The notes beneath the pieces are model-generated. The model was not told where the DNA came from. It did no database searches and worked only from the letters and a program-made list of their open reading frames with translations. 64,000 nt of DNA. Source: JAAZKI01 sp012799905 (GTDB lineage Bacteria > Verrucomicrobiota > Lentisphaeria > Oligosphaerales > Oligosphaeraceae). The DNA lies in the NCBI GenBank assembly GCA_050949415.1, contig JBMNFR010000009.1, forward strand, positions 62,001-126,000. Reading direction: 5' to 3'. Numbering within the stretch: the first letter of the stretch is position 1; every line of letters begins with the position of its first letter. Made by a program: the position numbers and the translations under genes. Of the stretch, positions 1 to 10,636 are shown one piece after another.

Positions 1-1
1 A

Positions 2-3000
2 GTCTGGCATCCGGGCTGGACAGCCTGGAGCCACGGCCGACCATATTTTGACTGGCTGCCCCCGCGCCATTCCAGACCGCCGGAAGTGGTGGCGCAAATC
101 GACCGCCCCCTCAGTGAGGACGGTGCCGTGACCTTCACTATCGACACCAACCTCGCCAAGACCTTGTTCGGCGACCGCGACCACCGCTATGAAATCACTG
201 CCGAAGTCCGCGACCAGTCCCGCCGCACCATTGTCGGCGCCGGCTCGGTCATCGTCCCTCGCCAGCCTTTTGCCGTCTATGCCTGGACTGACTGCGGCTA
301 CTATCATGCCGGCGACCCGATCAAAGCCTATCTGCAAGCCAGGACGCTCAGCGGCGCGCCAGTGCAAGGCGCAGGCACGCTCAAGCTGTTCCGCCTCGGT
401 CGCGATCCCTTAGGTGAGCTGGTCGAAAAACTGGAGCAGGAATGGCCCCTGGCGCCAGACGAAAACGGCGCCGCCAACATGACCATCAACGCCGCTGAAC
501 CAGGCCAATACCGCCTGACCTGGACTGTGACCGACGCCAAGGGCCGCGCCGTCGAAGGCGCGACTGTCATCACCATCCGCAAAACCGGCAAACAAGTTGA
601 GCTGGGATTCCACTATAACGCTCTTGAACTGATTCCGGATCGACCCGAATACGCCCCCGGCGACACCGTGCGCCTGGCCGTCAACACAGCCCAGCCCAAC
701 AGTACGGTCATGGTCTTCCTGCGGCCGGTCAACGGCGCCTGCCAACCGCCCGTCGTGCTCCGTCTGCAAGGCCAGTCGACCATCCTTGACCTCGCGGTCA
801 CCCGCGCCGACATGCCGAACTTCTTTGTCGAAGCTTATACCATCGTCAATGGCGAGATGCACCACGTCATCCGAGAAATCTTCGTGCCGCCGGAGAAAAA
901 AATCCTCCAGGTCGAGGTGCTTCCCGACCAGGTCCGCCATCGCCCTGGCAGCCAGGCCGAAGTGAATGTCAAATTGACCGACGCCGCTGGCCAGCCGTTC
1001 GCCGGCAACCTGACCGTCGCCGTCTATGATGCCAGTCTTGATTACATCGCTGGGGGCGACAATACCGGCGATATCCGCGCCGCCTTCTGGAAATGGCGGC
1101 GGCGTCACTATCTCAATGGCAGCGTCATGGACTGGAGGCTCGACAACTGCCTCCGGAAAAACGAAGAGAACATGCCCGGCATCGGCATCTTCGGCGAACT
1201 GGGAGAATACGGCACTGACATGGGCTTCGGCGCTGCTGGCGCCCCCGCAGGTGTCCTGCGCCGTGCGAAAGCCGGCGGCGGCGTGCGCTCAGGCGCAGTT
1301 AGCAAATTGATGGTAGCGGATGCCGAGCCAATGTCCCTGCCTGCGCCAGCCAGCAACATCGCCATGGAAAGCGCTTTCGGCACCGACGAGGGCGCTGCAA
1401 CCGCCGCCCCAGTCGCTATCCGCAGCCAGTTCGCTGACACAGCGCTCTGGATCGCCAGTCTTGACACCCAGCCGGACGGCACCGCCAAGGTGACAGTGCC
1501 GATGCCGGAAAACCTGACTACTTGGAAAATGCGCGTCTGGGGGGTGGACGACCATACCCGCGTCGGCATGGGCGCAACTGAGCTGATCACCAGCAAAGAC
1601 CTGATCCTCCGCCTGCAAGCGCCGCGCTTCCTGGTGGAAAAAGACGAGGTGGTTCTCTCCGCCAATGTCCACAACTACCTGCCTGCGGCCCAGACCGTCG
1701 AGGTCAAACTGGAACTTGACGGCCCCTGCCTGGAGATGGTGTCTCCACCGGCTCAGACCGTCGTCATTGCTGCTGGCGCCGAAGCCCGCGTTGACTGGCG
1801 CGCCAAGACCGTCCAGGAAGGCGAAGCCGTCGTCCGGATGTTCGCTTTGGCACAAGCTGAATCTGACGCCATGGAGCAGCGCTTTCCAGTCAAAGTGCAT
1901 GGCATTGACAAAACCGTCGCCGCAACCGGCTTCCTGCGGCCAAACCAAACCATCGCCCAGGTAAAGCTGGTCATCCCTGCGGAACGTCGACCGGAGACGA
2001 CTCGCCTGACCGTGCGCTGGTCGCCCAGCCTGGCCATGGCCATGCTGGACGCCATTCCCTACCTGCTTGACTACCCCTACGACTGCACTGAACAGACCCT
2101 GAACCGATTCCTGCCAGCCGTCCTGACCCGCGACACCTTGCGCCGGCTGGGCCTGAACCTGTCTGACCTCCAGAAGCAGCGGGCTAACCTCAACGCCCAG
2201 GAGCTGGGCGACCCGGACACCCGCCGCCAGCAATGGAAGCGCAGTGACCGTGACCCGGTCTTTGACGAAGACGAAATGGACAAGATAATTACCACCGGCG
2301 TGCGCGACCTGTGCGCCATGCAGTGCTCCGACGGCGGCTGGGGATGGTTCAGCGGCTGGGGCGAACGCTCCTGGCCTCATACGACCGCACAGGTGGTGCA
2401 TGGCTTCCTGCTCGCCAAAGCCACCGGCGTTGACATCCCCACTGACGCCCTCCAGCGCGGCATCGCCTGGCTGCAAAACTACCAGGCCGAAGAACTGCGC
2501 TGCCTCCAGCTGCCAAAAGACCACCGCGACCACAAAACCCGCGCTGACAACACCGACGCCTTCGTCTTCCGCGTCCTGGCGGAAACGTCCAAGCCCGGCA
2601 AGAGCCAGTCGGCAATGGCTGACCTGCTCTTCCGCGACAAATCGCATCTCTCGCAGTATGGCCTGGCGCTCTTCGGCCTCGGAATGAGCGCTGATCCAGC
2701 CGAGCGCCGCACCGCTGAAATTCTCCGCAACCTGAAGCAATTCCTGGTGCTTGACGACGAAAATCAGACCGCCTGGCTGAATCTCGGCAACAGCAGCTTC
2801 TGGTGGTTCTGGTATGGCGACGAAATCGAAACCCACGCCGCCTTCCTGCGCCTGCTGGTCACCCTGGAGCCGGACAACGACCTGGCTCCGCGCCTGGTGA
2901 AATACCTGCTCAACAACCGCAAGCACGCCACCTACTGGCGCTCAACCCGCGATACCGCCGCCTGCCTCGAAGCCTTCGCTGACTTCATCGCTAAAACCGG

Positions 3001-3724
3001 CGAGCAGACCCCCGACCTGACTGTCGACATCTCCCTGGACGGCAAGCCGTTGACGACTTCGCGCATCACCCGGGACAACCTCTTCACCGCCAATCTCACC
3101 CTGGACCTGACTGGCGACGATTTGGCGACCGGCGAACACACCCTGCTCATCCGCAAGACCGGCGACGGGCCGCTCTATTTCAACACTTACCTGTCCTATT
3201 TCACGACTGAGGACATGATCAAGAAAACCGGCCTGGAACTCAAAATCGACCGTCAGGTCTACCAGCTCTTCCGCGATGACAGCACTGCCCAGACGCCGTC
3301 CGCCTTAGGTCAAGTTGTGTCGAAGCGCGTCGAAAAGTATAGCCGCGTGCCCGTGGCTTCTGACGCTCCCGTGCAGAGCGGCGCCCTGCTTGAAATCGAG
3401 TTGACCGTCGAAAGCAAAAACGACTACGAGTACATCCTGCTGGAGGACTTCAAGCCGGCTGGCTGCGAACCGGTTGACTTGCGCAGCGGCTACAACGGCA
3501 ACGCCTTTGGCGCCTACGTCGAATTCCGCGACGACCGCACTGCCTTCCTGCTCCAGGCGCTCCCCCGCGGCCGCCGCAGCGCCACTTACCGCGTCCGCGC
3601 CGAGATTCCTGGCCGCTTCAGCGCCCTGCCCACCATCATCACCGGCATGTACGCCCCAGAACTGCGCGCCAATGCCGATGAAATCAAAATCGTCATCCTG
3701 GATGAAAAGCAAGTCCCGAAGTAA
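2..3724 (+). CDS. Alpha-2-macroglobulin family protein (5' end outside window)
   Basis: The frame is open from base 2 with no stop or convincing start, so the gene begins upstream; the GTG at 86 is only an internal codon. Visible are several Ig-like macroglobulin domains, a Gly/Ala-rich bait-like stretch (about 1200-1430), then the core A2M segment (ALWIASLDTQPDG, then TTWKMRVWGVDD) and a thioester motif YDCTEQT with the cysteine codon at 2084-2086. An alpha-alpha toroid-like region (GGWGWFSGWGERSWPHTTAQ) and a C-terminal receptor-binding-like part follow. In the bacterial family such proteins are periplasmic or lipid-anchored protease traps that bind the protease covalently through the thioester. 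The usual partner PBP1C is not in the window; it could lie upstream. No terminator is evident; repeat DNA follows. Confidence 0.9.
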   Translation, partial: VWHPGWTAWSHGRPYFDWLPPRHSRPPEVVAQIDRPLSEDGAVTFTIDTNLAKTLFGDRDHRYEITAEVRDQSRRTIVGAGSVIVPRQPFAVYAWTDCGYYHAGDPIKAYLQARTLSGAPVQGAGTLKLFRLGRDPLGELVEKLEQEWPLAPDENGAANMTINAAEPGQYRLTWTVTDAKGRAVEGATVITIRKTGKQVELGFHYNALELIPDRPEYAPGDTVRLAVNTAQPNSTVMVFLRPVNGACQPPVVLRLQGQSTILDLAVTRADMPNFFVEAYTIVNGEMHHVIREIFVPPEKKILQVEVLPDQVRHRPGSQAEVNVKLTDAAGQPFAGNLTVAVYDASLDYIAGGDNTGDIRAAFWKWRRRHYLNGSVMDWRLDNCLRKNEENMPGIGIFGELGEYGTDMGFGAAGAPAGVLRRAKAGGGVRSGAVSKLMVADAEPMSLPAPASNIAMESAFGTDEGAATAAPVAIRSQFADTALWIASLDTQPDGTAKVTVPMPENLTTWKMRVWGVDDHTRVGMGATELITSKDLILRLQAPRFLVEKDEVVLSANVHNYLPAAQTVEVKLELDGPCLEMVSPPAQTVVIAAGAEARVDWRAKTVQEGEAVVRMFALAQAESDAMEQRFPVKVHGIDKTVAATGFLRPNQTIAQVKLVIPAERRPETTRLTVRWSPSLAMAMLDAIPYLLDYPYDCTEQTLNRFLPAVLTRDTLRRLGLNLSDLQKQRANLNAQELGDPDTRRQQWKRSDRDPVFDEDEMDKIITTGVRDLCAMQCSDGGWGWFSGWGERSWPHTTAQVVHGFLLAKATGVDIPTDALQRGIAWLQNYQAEELRCLQLPKDHRDHKTRADNTDAFVFRVLAETSKPGKSQSAMADLLFRDKSHLSQYGLALFGLGMSADPAERRTAEILRNLKQFLVLDDENQTAWLNLGNSSFWWFWYGDEIETHAAFLRLLVTLEPDNDLAPRLVKYLLNNRKHATYWRSTRDTAACLEAFADFIAKTGEQTPDLTVDISLDGKPLTTSRITRDNLFTANLTLDLTGDDLATGEHTLLIRKTGDGPLYFNTYLSYFTTEDMIKKTGLELKIDRQVYQLFRDDSTAQTPSALGQVVSKRVEKYSRVPVASDAPVQSGALLEIELTVESKNDYEYILLEDFKPAGCEPVDLRSGYNGNAFGAYVEFRDDRTAFLLQALPRGRRSATYRVRAEIPGRFSALPTIITGMYAPELRANADEIKIVILDEKQVPK

Positions 3725-3727
3725 GCA

Positions 3728-4035
3728 TAATCGCCCCAGCTGATACTGAAAACTGCGGAACCAAGCGTCAGCAGCTGCCTGAAACTCATGGAAATGTGGA
3801 CGCGGTGGACGCAGCGGACGGTGGACAAACTTCCACCAGCCCACTGTCCACTAAAGTCCACTGACGTCCACGTCCACTATCCATTGACGTACACAGACGT
3901 CCACCGTCCATCGTCTACTAACGTCCACTAAAGTCCACTGGCGTCCATTGTCCACTGTCCACTCAAGCGCTTTACCCTGGGCGCCTTGCTCCGCTGCTTG
4001 CCGGGGACTCCGAGCATCAATCAGTGACCGATTAC
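3728..4035. repeat. Intergenic modular repeat, copy A (IS66-type MITE fragment)
   Basis: From about 3780 to 3965 the + strand reads a run of GTCCAC-containing heptamers, the reverse complement of RTGGACN, often separated by an extra 3 nt. It continues through a GC-rich module (about 3966-4011) that is also found reversed in copies E and H. It ends at 4012-4035 in the terminal repeat (TCAATCAGTGACCGATTAC). A weak opposite end, TAATCG...TGATACT, lies at 3728-3747. No target-site duplication is seen. Confidence 0.6.
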
Positions 4036-4050
4036 TTCTCGGGCATACTC

Positions 4051-4539
4051 CTATTCTTTGACCTTGCGGATTTGCGTGAACATGCCGTCAGGGTCAATGT
4101 CATCGTCTTCCGGCACGTCCACCCAATCCAGGACGGTTCCTCCGCTGCGCGGATAATATGGGCTGACCAGGAAATTATTATCGCCTTCGCGCGTCACCCG
4201 GTAATCTCGCACTCGGAACGTCGTTTTCTCATGCAAGTCATACATCACGTCATCCAGACTGGGCATGGGAGCAAAGATAAACAGCTCTTCCAGCACCTTC
4301 TGCCGGTCTGAATCAGGGATGATGTATTCCTCCACGATGACGCCATTGGCCATCTGCAACGGTCGCCGCGGATAAGGCAACTCGTCCTCCGGACCAGTCA
4401 AAGACCGCAATATCCGCTTCTCCTCGCCGCCTAACTCAGCCGCTCCAGACCCAAAATCGCCATCGCCTAACGGCAATCCCGATGGTGACGACGACGCATC
4501 GTTCTGTGACATACGCTTCCAACGCCTGGACTTCTTCAT
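4051..4539 (-). CDS. Hypothetical protein, acidic C-terminus
   Basis: A 162-residue protein that I do not recognise. Its start is well supported: AAGGAGG lies 7 nt before the ATG on the minus strand. The N-terminus is basic (MKKSRRWKRM), followed by a low-complexity Ser/Gly/Asp segment and a more ordered region (EEYIIPDSDRQKVLEELFIF) with several acidic patches, including WVDVPEDDDIDPDG near the end. There is no signal peptide, membrane segment or known motif. It stands alone, convergent with the macroglobulin gene and between two repeat elements. The strong ribosome site and normal composition argue that it is expressed. Confidence 0.6.
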   Translation of the reverse strand: MKKSRRWKRMSQNDASSSPSGLPLGDGDFGSGAAELGGEEKRILRSLTGPEDELPYPRRPLQMANGVIVEEYIIPDSDRQKVLEELFIFAPMPSLDDVMYDLHEKTTFRVRDYRVTREGDNNFLVSPYYPRSGGTVLDWVDVPEDDDIDPDGMFTQIRKVKE

Positions 4540-4719
4540 AAGCCTGCCTCCTTGCCTTGAATTGCATTTTATGATGACAACACCATCCCGAATGGACGAT
4601 GTTCCTGCTCGTCAAGCATACTATTATCCCGACATTGCTAATTGCAAAATGCAAATTCGAAGTTGCATTTACTTTCATATCAATTACTTATAACGCACGC
4701 CAACGACTGCTGACGGGCG

Positions 4720-5053
4720 GTAATGGGTCAGTCTTCTGTAGCGCCTCTACAAAGCGCCAGTTTTGGGGTATGCCTCCCCCAGGCTAAAGCCTGGGGTTAA
4801 GCATAGTTAAGCGCCTACGGCGCAAATGGATGTGGACGGCGTGGACATGGTGGACGGTGTGGACATGGCGGCCAGTGTAGTCCAAACTCACTCTCGTCCC
4901 TCGCCCCTAACGAATTATGAATTATAAATTATGAATGACAAATACGCCTCAGCATTCAACATTCAGCATTCTCGCCCCTCGCCCCTCGCCCCTCGCCCCT
5001 TTCCTGAGACCGCTGCTCGTCGGATTTCCGAATATCAATGACTGACCGATTAC
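4720..5053. mobile_element. IS66-type MITE-like element, copy B (near-perfect 8-bp TSD)
   Basis: The left end is GTAATGGGTCAGTC at 4720; the right end at 5030-5053 is the inverted TCAATGACTGACCGATTAC. Flanks are GACGGGCG (4712-4719) and GGCGGGCG (5054-5061), an 8-bp duplication with one mismatch. Inside, in order: three small hairpins (GCGCCTCTACAAAGCGCC, CCAGGCTAAAGCCTGG, GCGCCTACGGCGC), nonamers of GTGGACRTG type, TAGTCCAAACTCACTCTCG, heptamers AATTATG and CATTCAG-like, then CGCCCCT heptamers and TTCCTGAGACCGCTG. It has no coding capacity. It lies upstream of glnN. Confidence 0.7.
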
Positions 5054-5247
5054 GGCGGGCGCTGCCTTTCCACCTCTTTGCGACCGACTGATTTTACATT
5101 TTTGCAACGAACTTTATATTAGCTGATTTGGCTTATTGACTTCCACTGCGCCGCCCCCTGGCCTGGCACGCTACCTGTTAGAATTTGCCTGACGCCCTGG
5201 CTAGGGCAAAGGACTGGCGCCTCATCGCAATTAAGGAATATTGGAAC

Positions 5248-7383
5248 ATGTGCACTCAAAACCGCCTTTTAGCCATCAACGCCATTGCCGAGCGGACGCA
5301 TGGCAACGTCCAAGCCGCGCGGCCGGCGTCGCTGGCCAGTTATGGCGAGGATGTCTTCAATACCGAAATCATGTGCAAGTATCTGCCCAAGGCGACGGCT
5401 GCCAAGTTGCTGGCGACCATCCAAAAGGGCACGCCGCTGGATTCCTCCATCGCCGACGCAGTGGCGTATGCGATGAAAGAATGGGCCATCAGCCGCGGCG
5501 CCACCCATTTCACGCACTGGTTTCAACCATTGACCGGCGGCACAGCGGAAAAGCATGACGCCTTTCTCGAATTGAGTCCCGACGGCAAGGCGCTGATGCG
5601 CTTTTCCGGCAAAAACCTGACCATCGGCGAACCTGACGCCTCCAGCTTCCCCTCGGGCGGACTGCGCAGTACGTTCGAAGCCCGCGGCTATACGGCCTGG
5701 GACCCGACCAGTCCGGCCTTCATCAAACGCCACGCCAACGGCGCAACCCTCTGCATCCCAACCGTATTCTGCTCCTATACCGGCGAAATCCTGGACAAGA
5801 AGACGCCGCTGCTCCGCTCCATCCAGGCCTTGAAAAAGTCAATCGCGCGCTTGATGAGCTGCTTCAAACTGCCAGAAGAAATTATCACCATAACCCTGGG
5901 GCCGGAGCAGGAGTATTTTCTGATTGATAAGAAGTTCTACTTGCAGCGCCCTGACCTGGTGCAGACCGGCCGGACGCTGTTCGGCGCGCCGCCGCCCAAG
6001 CACCAGCAGCTGGAGGATCATTATTTCGGCGCTATCAAGCCGCGCATCCTGGCTTTTATGACCGAAGTCGAATACGAACTCTGGCGCCTGGGCATTCCTG
6101 CCAAGACCCGGCACAATGAAGTCGCCCCAGCCCAGTTTGAAATCGCCCCGATCTTCGAAGACCTCAACCTCGCAGTTGACCACAACATGATGGTCATGGA
6201 AGTATTGCGCCAGGTCGCTGACCGCAATGGCCTGGTCTGCCTGCTGCATGAAAAGCCCTTTGCCGGCATCAACGGCTCGGGCAAACACAACAACTGGTCG
6301 ATCAACTACGGCGACCGCAATCTGCTCGACCCCGGCAATGACCCGCATGAAAACGCCATCTTCCTGACCATCCTGACCGCCATCATCCGGGCCATTGACC
6401 TGCACAGCGACCTGCTCCGGGCAACCACCTCGGGCGCTGGCAACGATCACCGCTTAGGCGCTAACGAGGCGCCGCCGACCATCATCTCCATCTTCCTGGG
6501 CGACCAACTCACCGACGTCATCAACCAGCTGGAAAACGGCGCTGTCACCGGCTCCAAGCACGCTGACGCCATGCTCATCGGCGTCGACTCCCTGCCCCCC
6601 CTGGCCCGCGACGTCACCGACCGCAACCGCACCAGTCCATTCGCCTTTACCGGCAATAAATTTGAATTCCGCGGCCTGGGTTCAAGTCAATCCTGCGCCA
6701 GCGCCAACATGATCCTGAACACCATCGTCGCCGAATCAATCGACTATATCTGCGATCAAATTGAAAAGCTGCCGGCAAAATCCTTCAACGCCGGCTTGCA
6801 GGAAGTGCTGAAAGACATCATCCGTAAACATCGGCGGGTCATTTTCAACGGCGACAACTACAGCAGCGAATGGGTGGCCGAAGCAGAACGCCGCGGCCTG
6901 CCTAATCTCAAGGCCACTATGGACGCCCTCAAGCCCCTGCTCAAGCCGCAGAACCAAAAACTGCTGGTCAAATACGGCGTCTTCACCAAAGCAGAACTGA
7001 ATTCCCGCTATGAAGTGTTTATGGAGGAATACCACCGCAAAGTCCGCATTGAGGGCGGCGTCGCGCTGGAAATCGCCCGCAGCATGATCATCCCAGTCGT
7101 GACCGAGGAATTCCGCAAAGTCGTCTCCGCGCAGCGCACTGTCCAGAGCAGCCGTCAATCATACGGCGCTGCTGGTCTGCGCGCCATCGCGGAAAAACTC
7201 GGTCGAGCCACAGACAAGCTGATCACCTCGACGGCTGAACTGGAAGCAGCCTTGGAAGGCAAGCACGAAGGCATCTTGCAAGCCATGGAAGAGCTGCGAG
7301 AAATCGTCGATCTGATGGAGCACCTGGTTGACGACAGCGCCTGGCCGCTGCCAAAATACCGCGAAATGCTGTTTATCTACTGA
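5248..7383 (+). CDS. glnN: Class III glutamine synthetase (GlnN type)
   Basis: ATP-dependent conversion of glutamate plus ammonia to glutamine in the cytoplasm. The 711-residue length fits the long GSIII family, not the about 450 of GSI. Family segments seen include the N-terminal FNTEIMCKYLPK and THFTHWFQPLTG, the catalytic GPEQEYFLID, HNEVAPAQFEIAP, NGSGKHNNWSI and GANEAPPTIIS, and the long C-terminal helical extension. I chose ATG 5248 over the upstream in-frame TTG at 5185 because AAGGA sits 10 nt before it and the protein begins MCTQNRLLAINAIAER, the usual GSIII start. It is a single-gene unit between repeat elements B and C, with no PII or GlnR site recognised. GSIII is common in Bacteroidota, PVC bacteria and cyanobacteria. 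Confidence 0.95.
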   Translation: MCTQNRLLAINAIAERTHGNVQAARPASLASYGEDVFNTEIMCKYLPKATAAKLLATIQKGTPLDSSIADAVAYAMKEWAISRGATHFTHWFQPLTGGTAEKHDAFLELSPDGKALMRFSGKNLTIGEPDASSFPSGGLRSTFEARGYTAWDPTSPAFIKRHANGATLCIPTVFCSYTGEILDKKTPLLRSIQALKKSIARLMSCFKLPEEIITITLGPEQEYFLIDKKFYLQRPDLVQTGRTLFGAPPPKHQQLEDHYFGAIKPRILAFMTEVEYELWRLGIPAKTRHNEVAPAQFEIAPIFEDLNLAVDHNMMVMEVLRQVADRNGLVCLLHEKPFAGINGSGKHNNWSINYGDRNLLDPGNDPHENAIFLTILTAIIRAIDLHSDLLRATTSGAGNDHRLGANEAPPTIISIFLGDQLTDVINQLENGAVTGSKHADAMLIGVDSLPPLARDVTDRNRTSPFAFTGNKFEFRGLGSSQSCASANMILNTIVAESIDYICDQIEKLPAKSFNAGLQEVLKDIIRKHRRVIFNGDNYSSEWVAEAERRGLPNLKATMDALKPLLKPQNQKLLVKYGVFTKAELNSRYEVFMEEYHRKVRIEGGVALEIARSMIIPVVTEEFRKVVSAQRTVQSSRQSYGAAGLRAIAEKLGRATDKLITSTAELEAALEGKHEGILQAMEELREIVDLMEHLVDDSAWPLPKYREMLFIY

Positions 7384-7467
7384 TTTAGTCATAAACCCAA
7401 GGCAATAACTGCAAAAAAAAAGGCAAGCTGAAGCTGAACTATGTGCAATACATACGACAAACTGAAG

Positions 7468-7663
7468 GGCACCATCCACTAAAGTCCACTAACGTCCACG
7501 TCCACTCTCCACTAAGGTCCACTTCTGTCCACAGTCCATCGTCTACTAACGTCCATAATAAAGTCCACTAACGTCCATTGTCCACTGTCCACTCAAGTGC
7601 TTTACCCTGGGTGCCGGACGCCGCCGTTTGTCGGAACTCTGAGTATCAATCAATGACCGATTA
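7468..7663. repeat. Intergenic modular repeat, copy C
   Basis: GTCCACT-type heptamers, many with 3-nt spacers (TAA, AAC), run to about 7590. The GC-rich module CAAGTGCTTTACCCTGGGTGCC and the terminal repeat GAGTATCAATCAATGACCGATTA (7641-7663) follow. It is the same orientation as copy A. No left terminal repeat is recognisable near the end of glnN, so the copy is probably truncated. Confidence 0.55.
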
Positions 7664-7698
7664 TTACCCGCCGTTCTCACTTTTTCATTGCATCCGGC

Positions 7699-7726
7699 TT
7701 GAGTAATCGCATTTTTCATTTATAGT
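7699..7726 (+). promoter_or_regulatory. Candidate sigma70 promoter of the ABC ATPase gene
   Basis: TTGAGT (7699-7704), a 16-nt spacer, then TATAGT (7721-7726) in an AT-rich stretch about 95 nt before the start codon. Prediction by eye only. Confidence 0.35.
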
Positions 7727-7819
7727 TTCTACTTTGATTTTAAAAAATATATGTCTGCGGGCGCTCAATGCCCGTTCAGAAATCCTTCGCAAGCCGTTTT
7801 CCCAGGAGTGACACGAATC

Positions 7820-8983
<1,164 letters not shown>

Positions 8984-9020
8984 CGACGCAGCCGCCTATT
9001 CCCCTTGTGACGCAATATGA

Positions 9021-9061
9021 CAAAGGCCGCTCCCGTTTTCTCCGGGGCGGCCTTTGTTTGT
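9021..9061. terminator. Bidirectional intrinsic terminator
   Basis: A perfect 10-bp stem CAAAGGCCGC / GCGGCCTTTG (9021-9030 and 9047-9056), extended by TCCC/GGG, with a T-rich tail on the + side and TTTGTCATATT on the minus side. It sits between the convergent ABC ATPase and uvrC genes and probably ends both. Confidence 0.8.
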
Positions 9062-9098
9062 CATATCGGGTCACAGTCTTCTGGTCGACGCCATCGGT

Positions 9099-10589
9099 TC
9101 AAGGCTCACCCAAGGCGTTCTGCAAATAAGCGATGACCCGGGTCGCTGTATTCTTGCCGATGCCCGGCACGGCCTCTGCCAGTTGTTCAGGGGTCATGCG
9201 GGCAATCTCCCGCACGGAGCCGCAGGCGCTCAGCATCTGCTGGCGCCGCTTAACGCCAATCCCCGGAATGTCACTCAAAATCGAATCCGTGATCCGGCGA
9301 TTACGCAAAACGCGGTGATACGCATTGGCGAAACGGTGCGCCTCGTCGCGGATCGCCTGCAATAACTTCAAGCCGGCATGATCACGCGGCAGCTCCAGGG
9401 GCTCAGCCTCATTCGGCCGAATCACTAGTTCCTGTTTTTCGGCCAATCCAAACAGGGGAACCGAGGGCAGCCCCAGGTCGGCAAACACCTCAACCGCCAC
9501 TGCCAACTGGCTTTCACCGCCATCGACCAGCACCAAATCCGGAAAAGCCCCGCCCTCGCGCTGCAATCGGCCGTAGCGGCGCTGCAGCACCTCACGCATG
9601 AAGGCGGTGTCGTCAGCCGCTTCCTCCGAACGGATTCGGTAGCGCCGGTACTCCGACGTCGCCGGCCGGCCATTACGGAAACGCACCATGCTCCCCACCG
9701 CCAGTGACCCGGAAATGTTCGACATGTCAAAACACTCCATCAACAGCGGCGGCGATGGCAAACCCAGGACTTCCTGCAGCGCTGCGACGCCCTCTGGATT
9801 GCTTGACGCATTGCGCCGCGCAATCGTCTGATTGATAAAACGGCGGGTTGGTTCGGCCATGGCCTTCAGGCAGCTGATCAAATCGCGGGTGCGGGCAGCG
9901 CCCTCAAAGTCCATGGCTGCGGCTTCACTCTGCATTTTCTCGGTCAATTCCTCCAGCAGAGGCCTGGACTCGCCTCGCAGAACCGCCAGCGCCTCATCCA
10001 GGCGCTCGCCATATTCCTCTGGCGTGACCGCTCCGAGGCAGGGGCATAGGCACCCGCGGATGACCTCCTCCAGGCAGTGCCGATGCGTCTCAGGATTCGG
10101 CGTCAAGACCTTGCAGGTGCGCAAACGATAGCGCACTGACAAGAAATGCACGGCCTCGCGCAGCGCCGTCGCCTGCGGATAAGGCCCGAAGTACAGCCGG
10201 TTGTCATCTCGCCGAATCCGAACCAGGCGCAAGCGCGGAAAGGGCTCGGCCGGATCGACGCAAACCAGCAGAAAACGCTTGTCATCACGCAGTTCGACGT
10301 TGTAACGCGGCTTGTACTGCTTGATGAACTGCGCCTCCAACAGCAGCGCCTCAGACTCCGTCGCCACCGGAAAAATCTCGTAAGACGCGATGCTGTGGAT
10401 GAGGGCGCGGCGGCGCGGGTCGCTGCGCAACGCTCCTGAAGGCCGAAAATACGAACTCATCCGCGAACGCAAATTGCGCGCCTTGCCGACATAAATGACT
10501 TCGCCGGCAGAATTCCGGTAGACATAGACCCCGGGAGACCGCGGCACGTCCTGAGAATAAAAAACAGGTTGGGAAGACGAATCCGCCAT
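9099..10589 (-). CDS. uvrC: UvrC-like excinuclease ABC subunit C, shortened form
   Basis: Nuclease that makes both incisions in nucleotide excision repair with UvrA and UvrB. Seen in order: GIY-YIG domain (GVYVYRNSAGEVIYVGKA, about 20-37), a Cys cluster (C-x13-C-x7-C-x-C-x-C, about 160-188) at the place of the known UvrC Fe-S site, a UVR motif (MQSEAAAMDFEGAARTRDLI), the RNase H-like endonuclease (MECFDMSNISG, LVLVDGGESQ, RDEAHRFAN) and two C-terminal helix-hairpin-helix motifs (DIPGIGVKRR, AVPGIGKNTA). At 496 residues it is about 100 shorter than usual; the loss is a block between the UVR motif and MECFD, where only about 35 residues remain. All recognisable catalytic motifs stay, so it may be active. 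It is last in a minus-strand run with the DUF58 and EF-hand genes. Confidence 0.9.
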   Translation of the reverse strand: MADSSSQPVFYSQDVPRSPGVYVYRNSAGEVIYVGKARNLRSRMSSYFRPSGALRSDPRRRALIHSIASYEIFPVATESEALLLEAQFIKQYKPRYNVELRDDKRFLLVCVDPAEPFPRLRLVRIRRDDNRLYFGPYPQATALREAVHFLSVRYRLRTCKVLTPNPETHRHCLEEVIRGCLCPCLGAVTPEEYGERLDEALAVLRGESRPLLEELTEKMQSEAAAMDFEGAARTRDLISCLKAMAEPTRRFINQTIARRNASSNPEGVAALQEVLGLPSPPLLMECFDMSNISGSLAVGSMVRFRNGRPATSEYRRYRIRSEEAADDTAFMREVLQRRYGRLQREGGAFPDLVLVDGGESQLAVAVEVFADLGLPSVPLFGLAEKQELVIRPNEAEPLELPRDHAGLKLLQAIRDEAHRFANAYHRVLRNRRITDSILSDIPGIGVKRRQQMLSACGSVREIARMTPEQLAEAVPGIGKNTATRVIAYLQNALGEP

Positions 10590-10636
10590 AATGACATCTT
10601 ACTGCGGCAGTTAGACGCGATGAAAAAGCCGTCTGC

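Noticed and set aside
1200..1430. Gly/Ala-rich stretch of the macroglobulin as a frameshift or insertion
   Set aside because: The frame stays open and this is where the bait region of the family lies, which is naturally variable.
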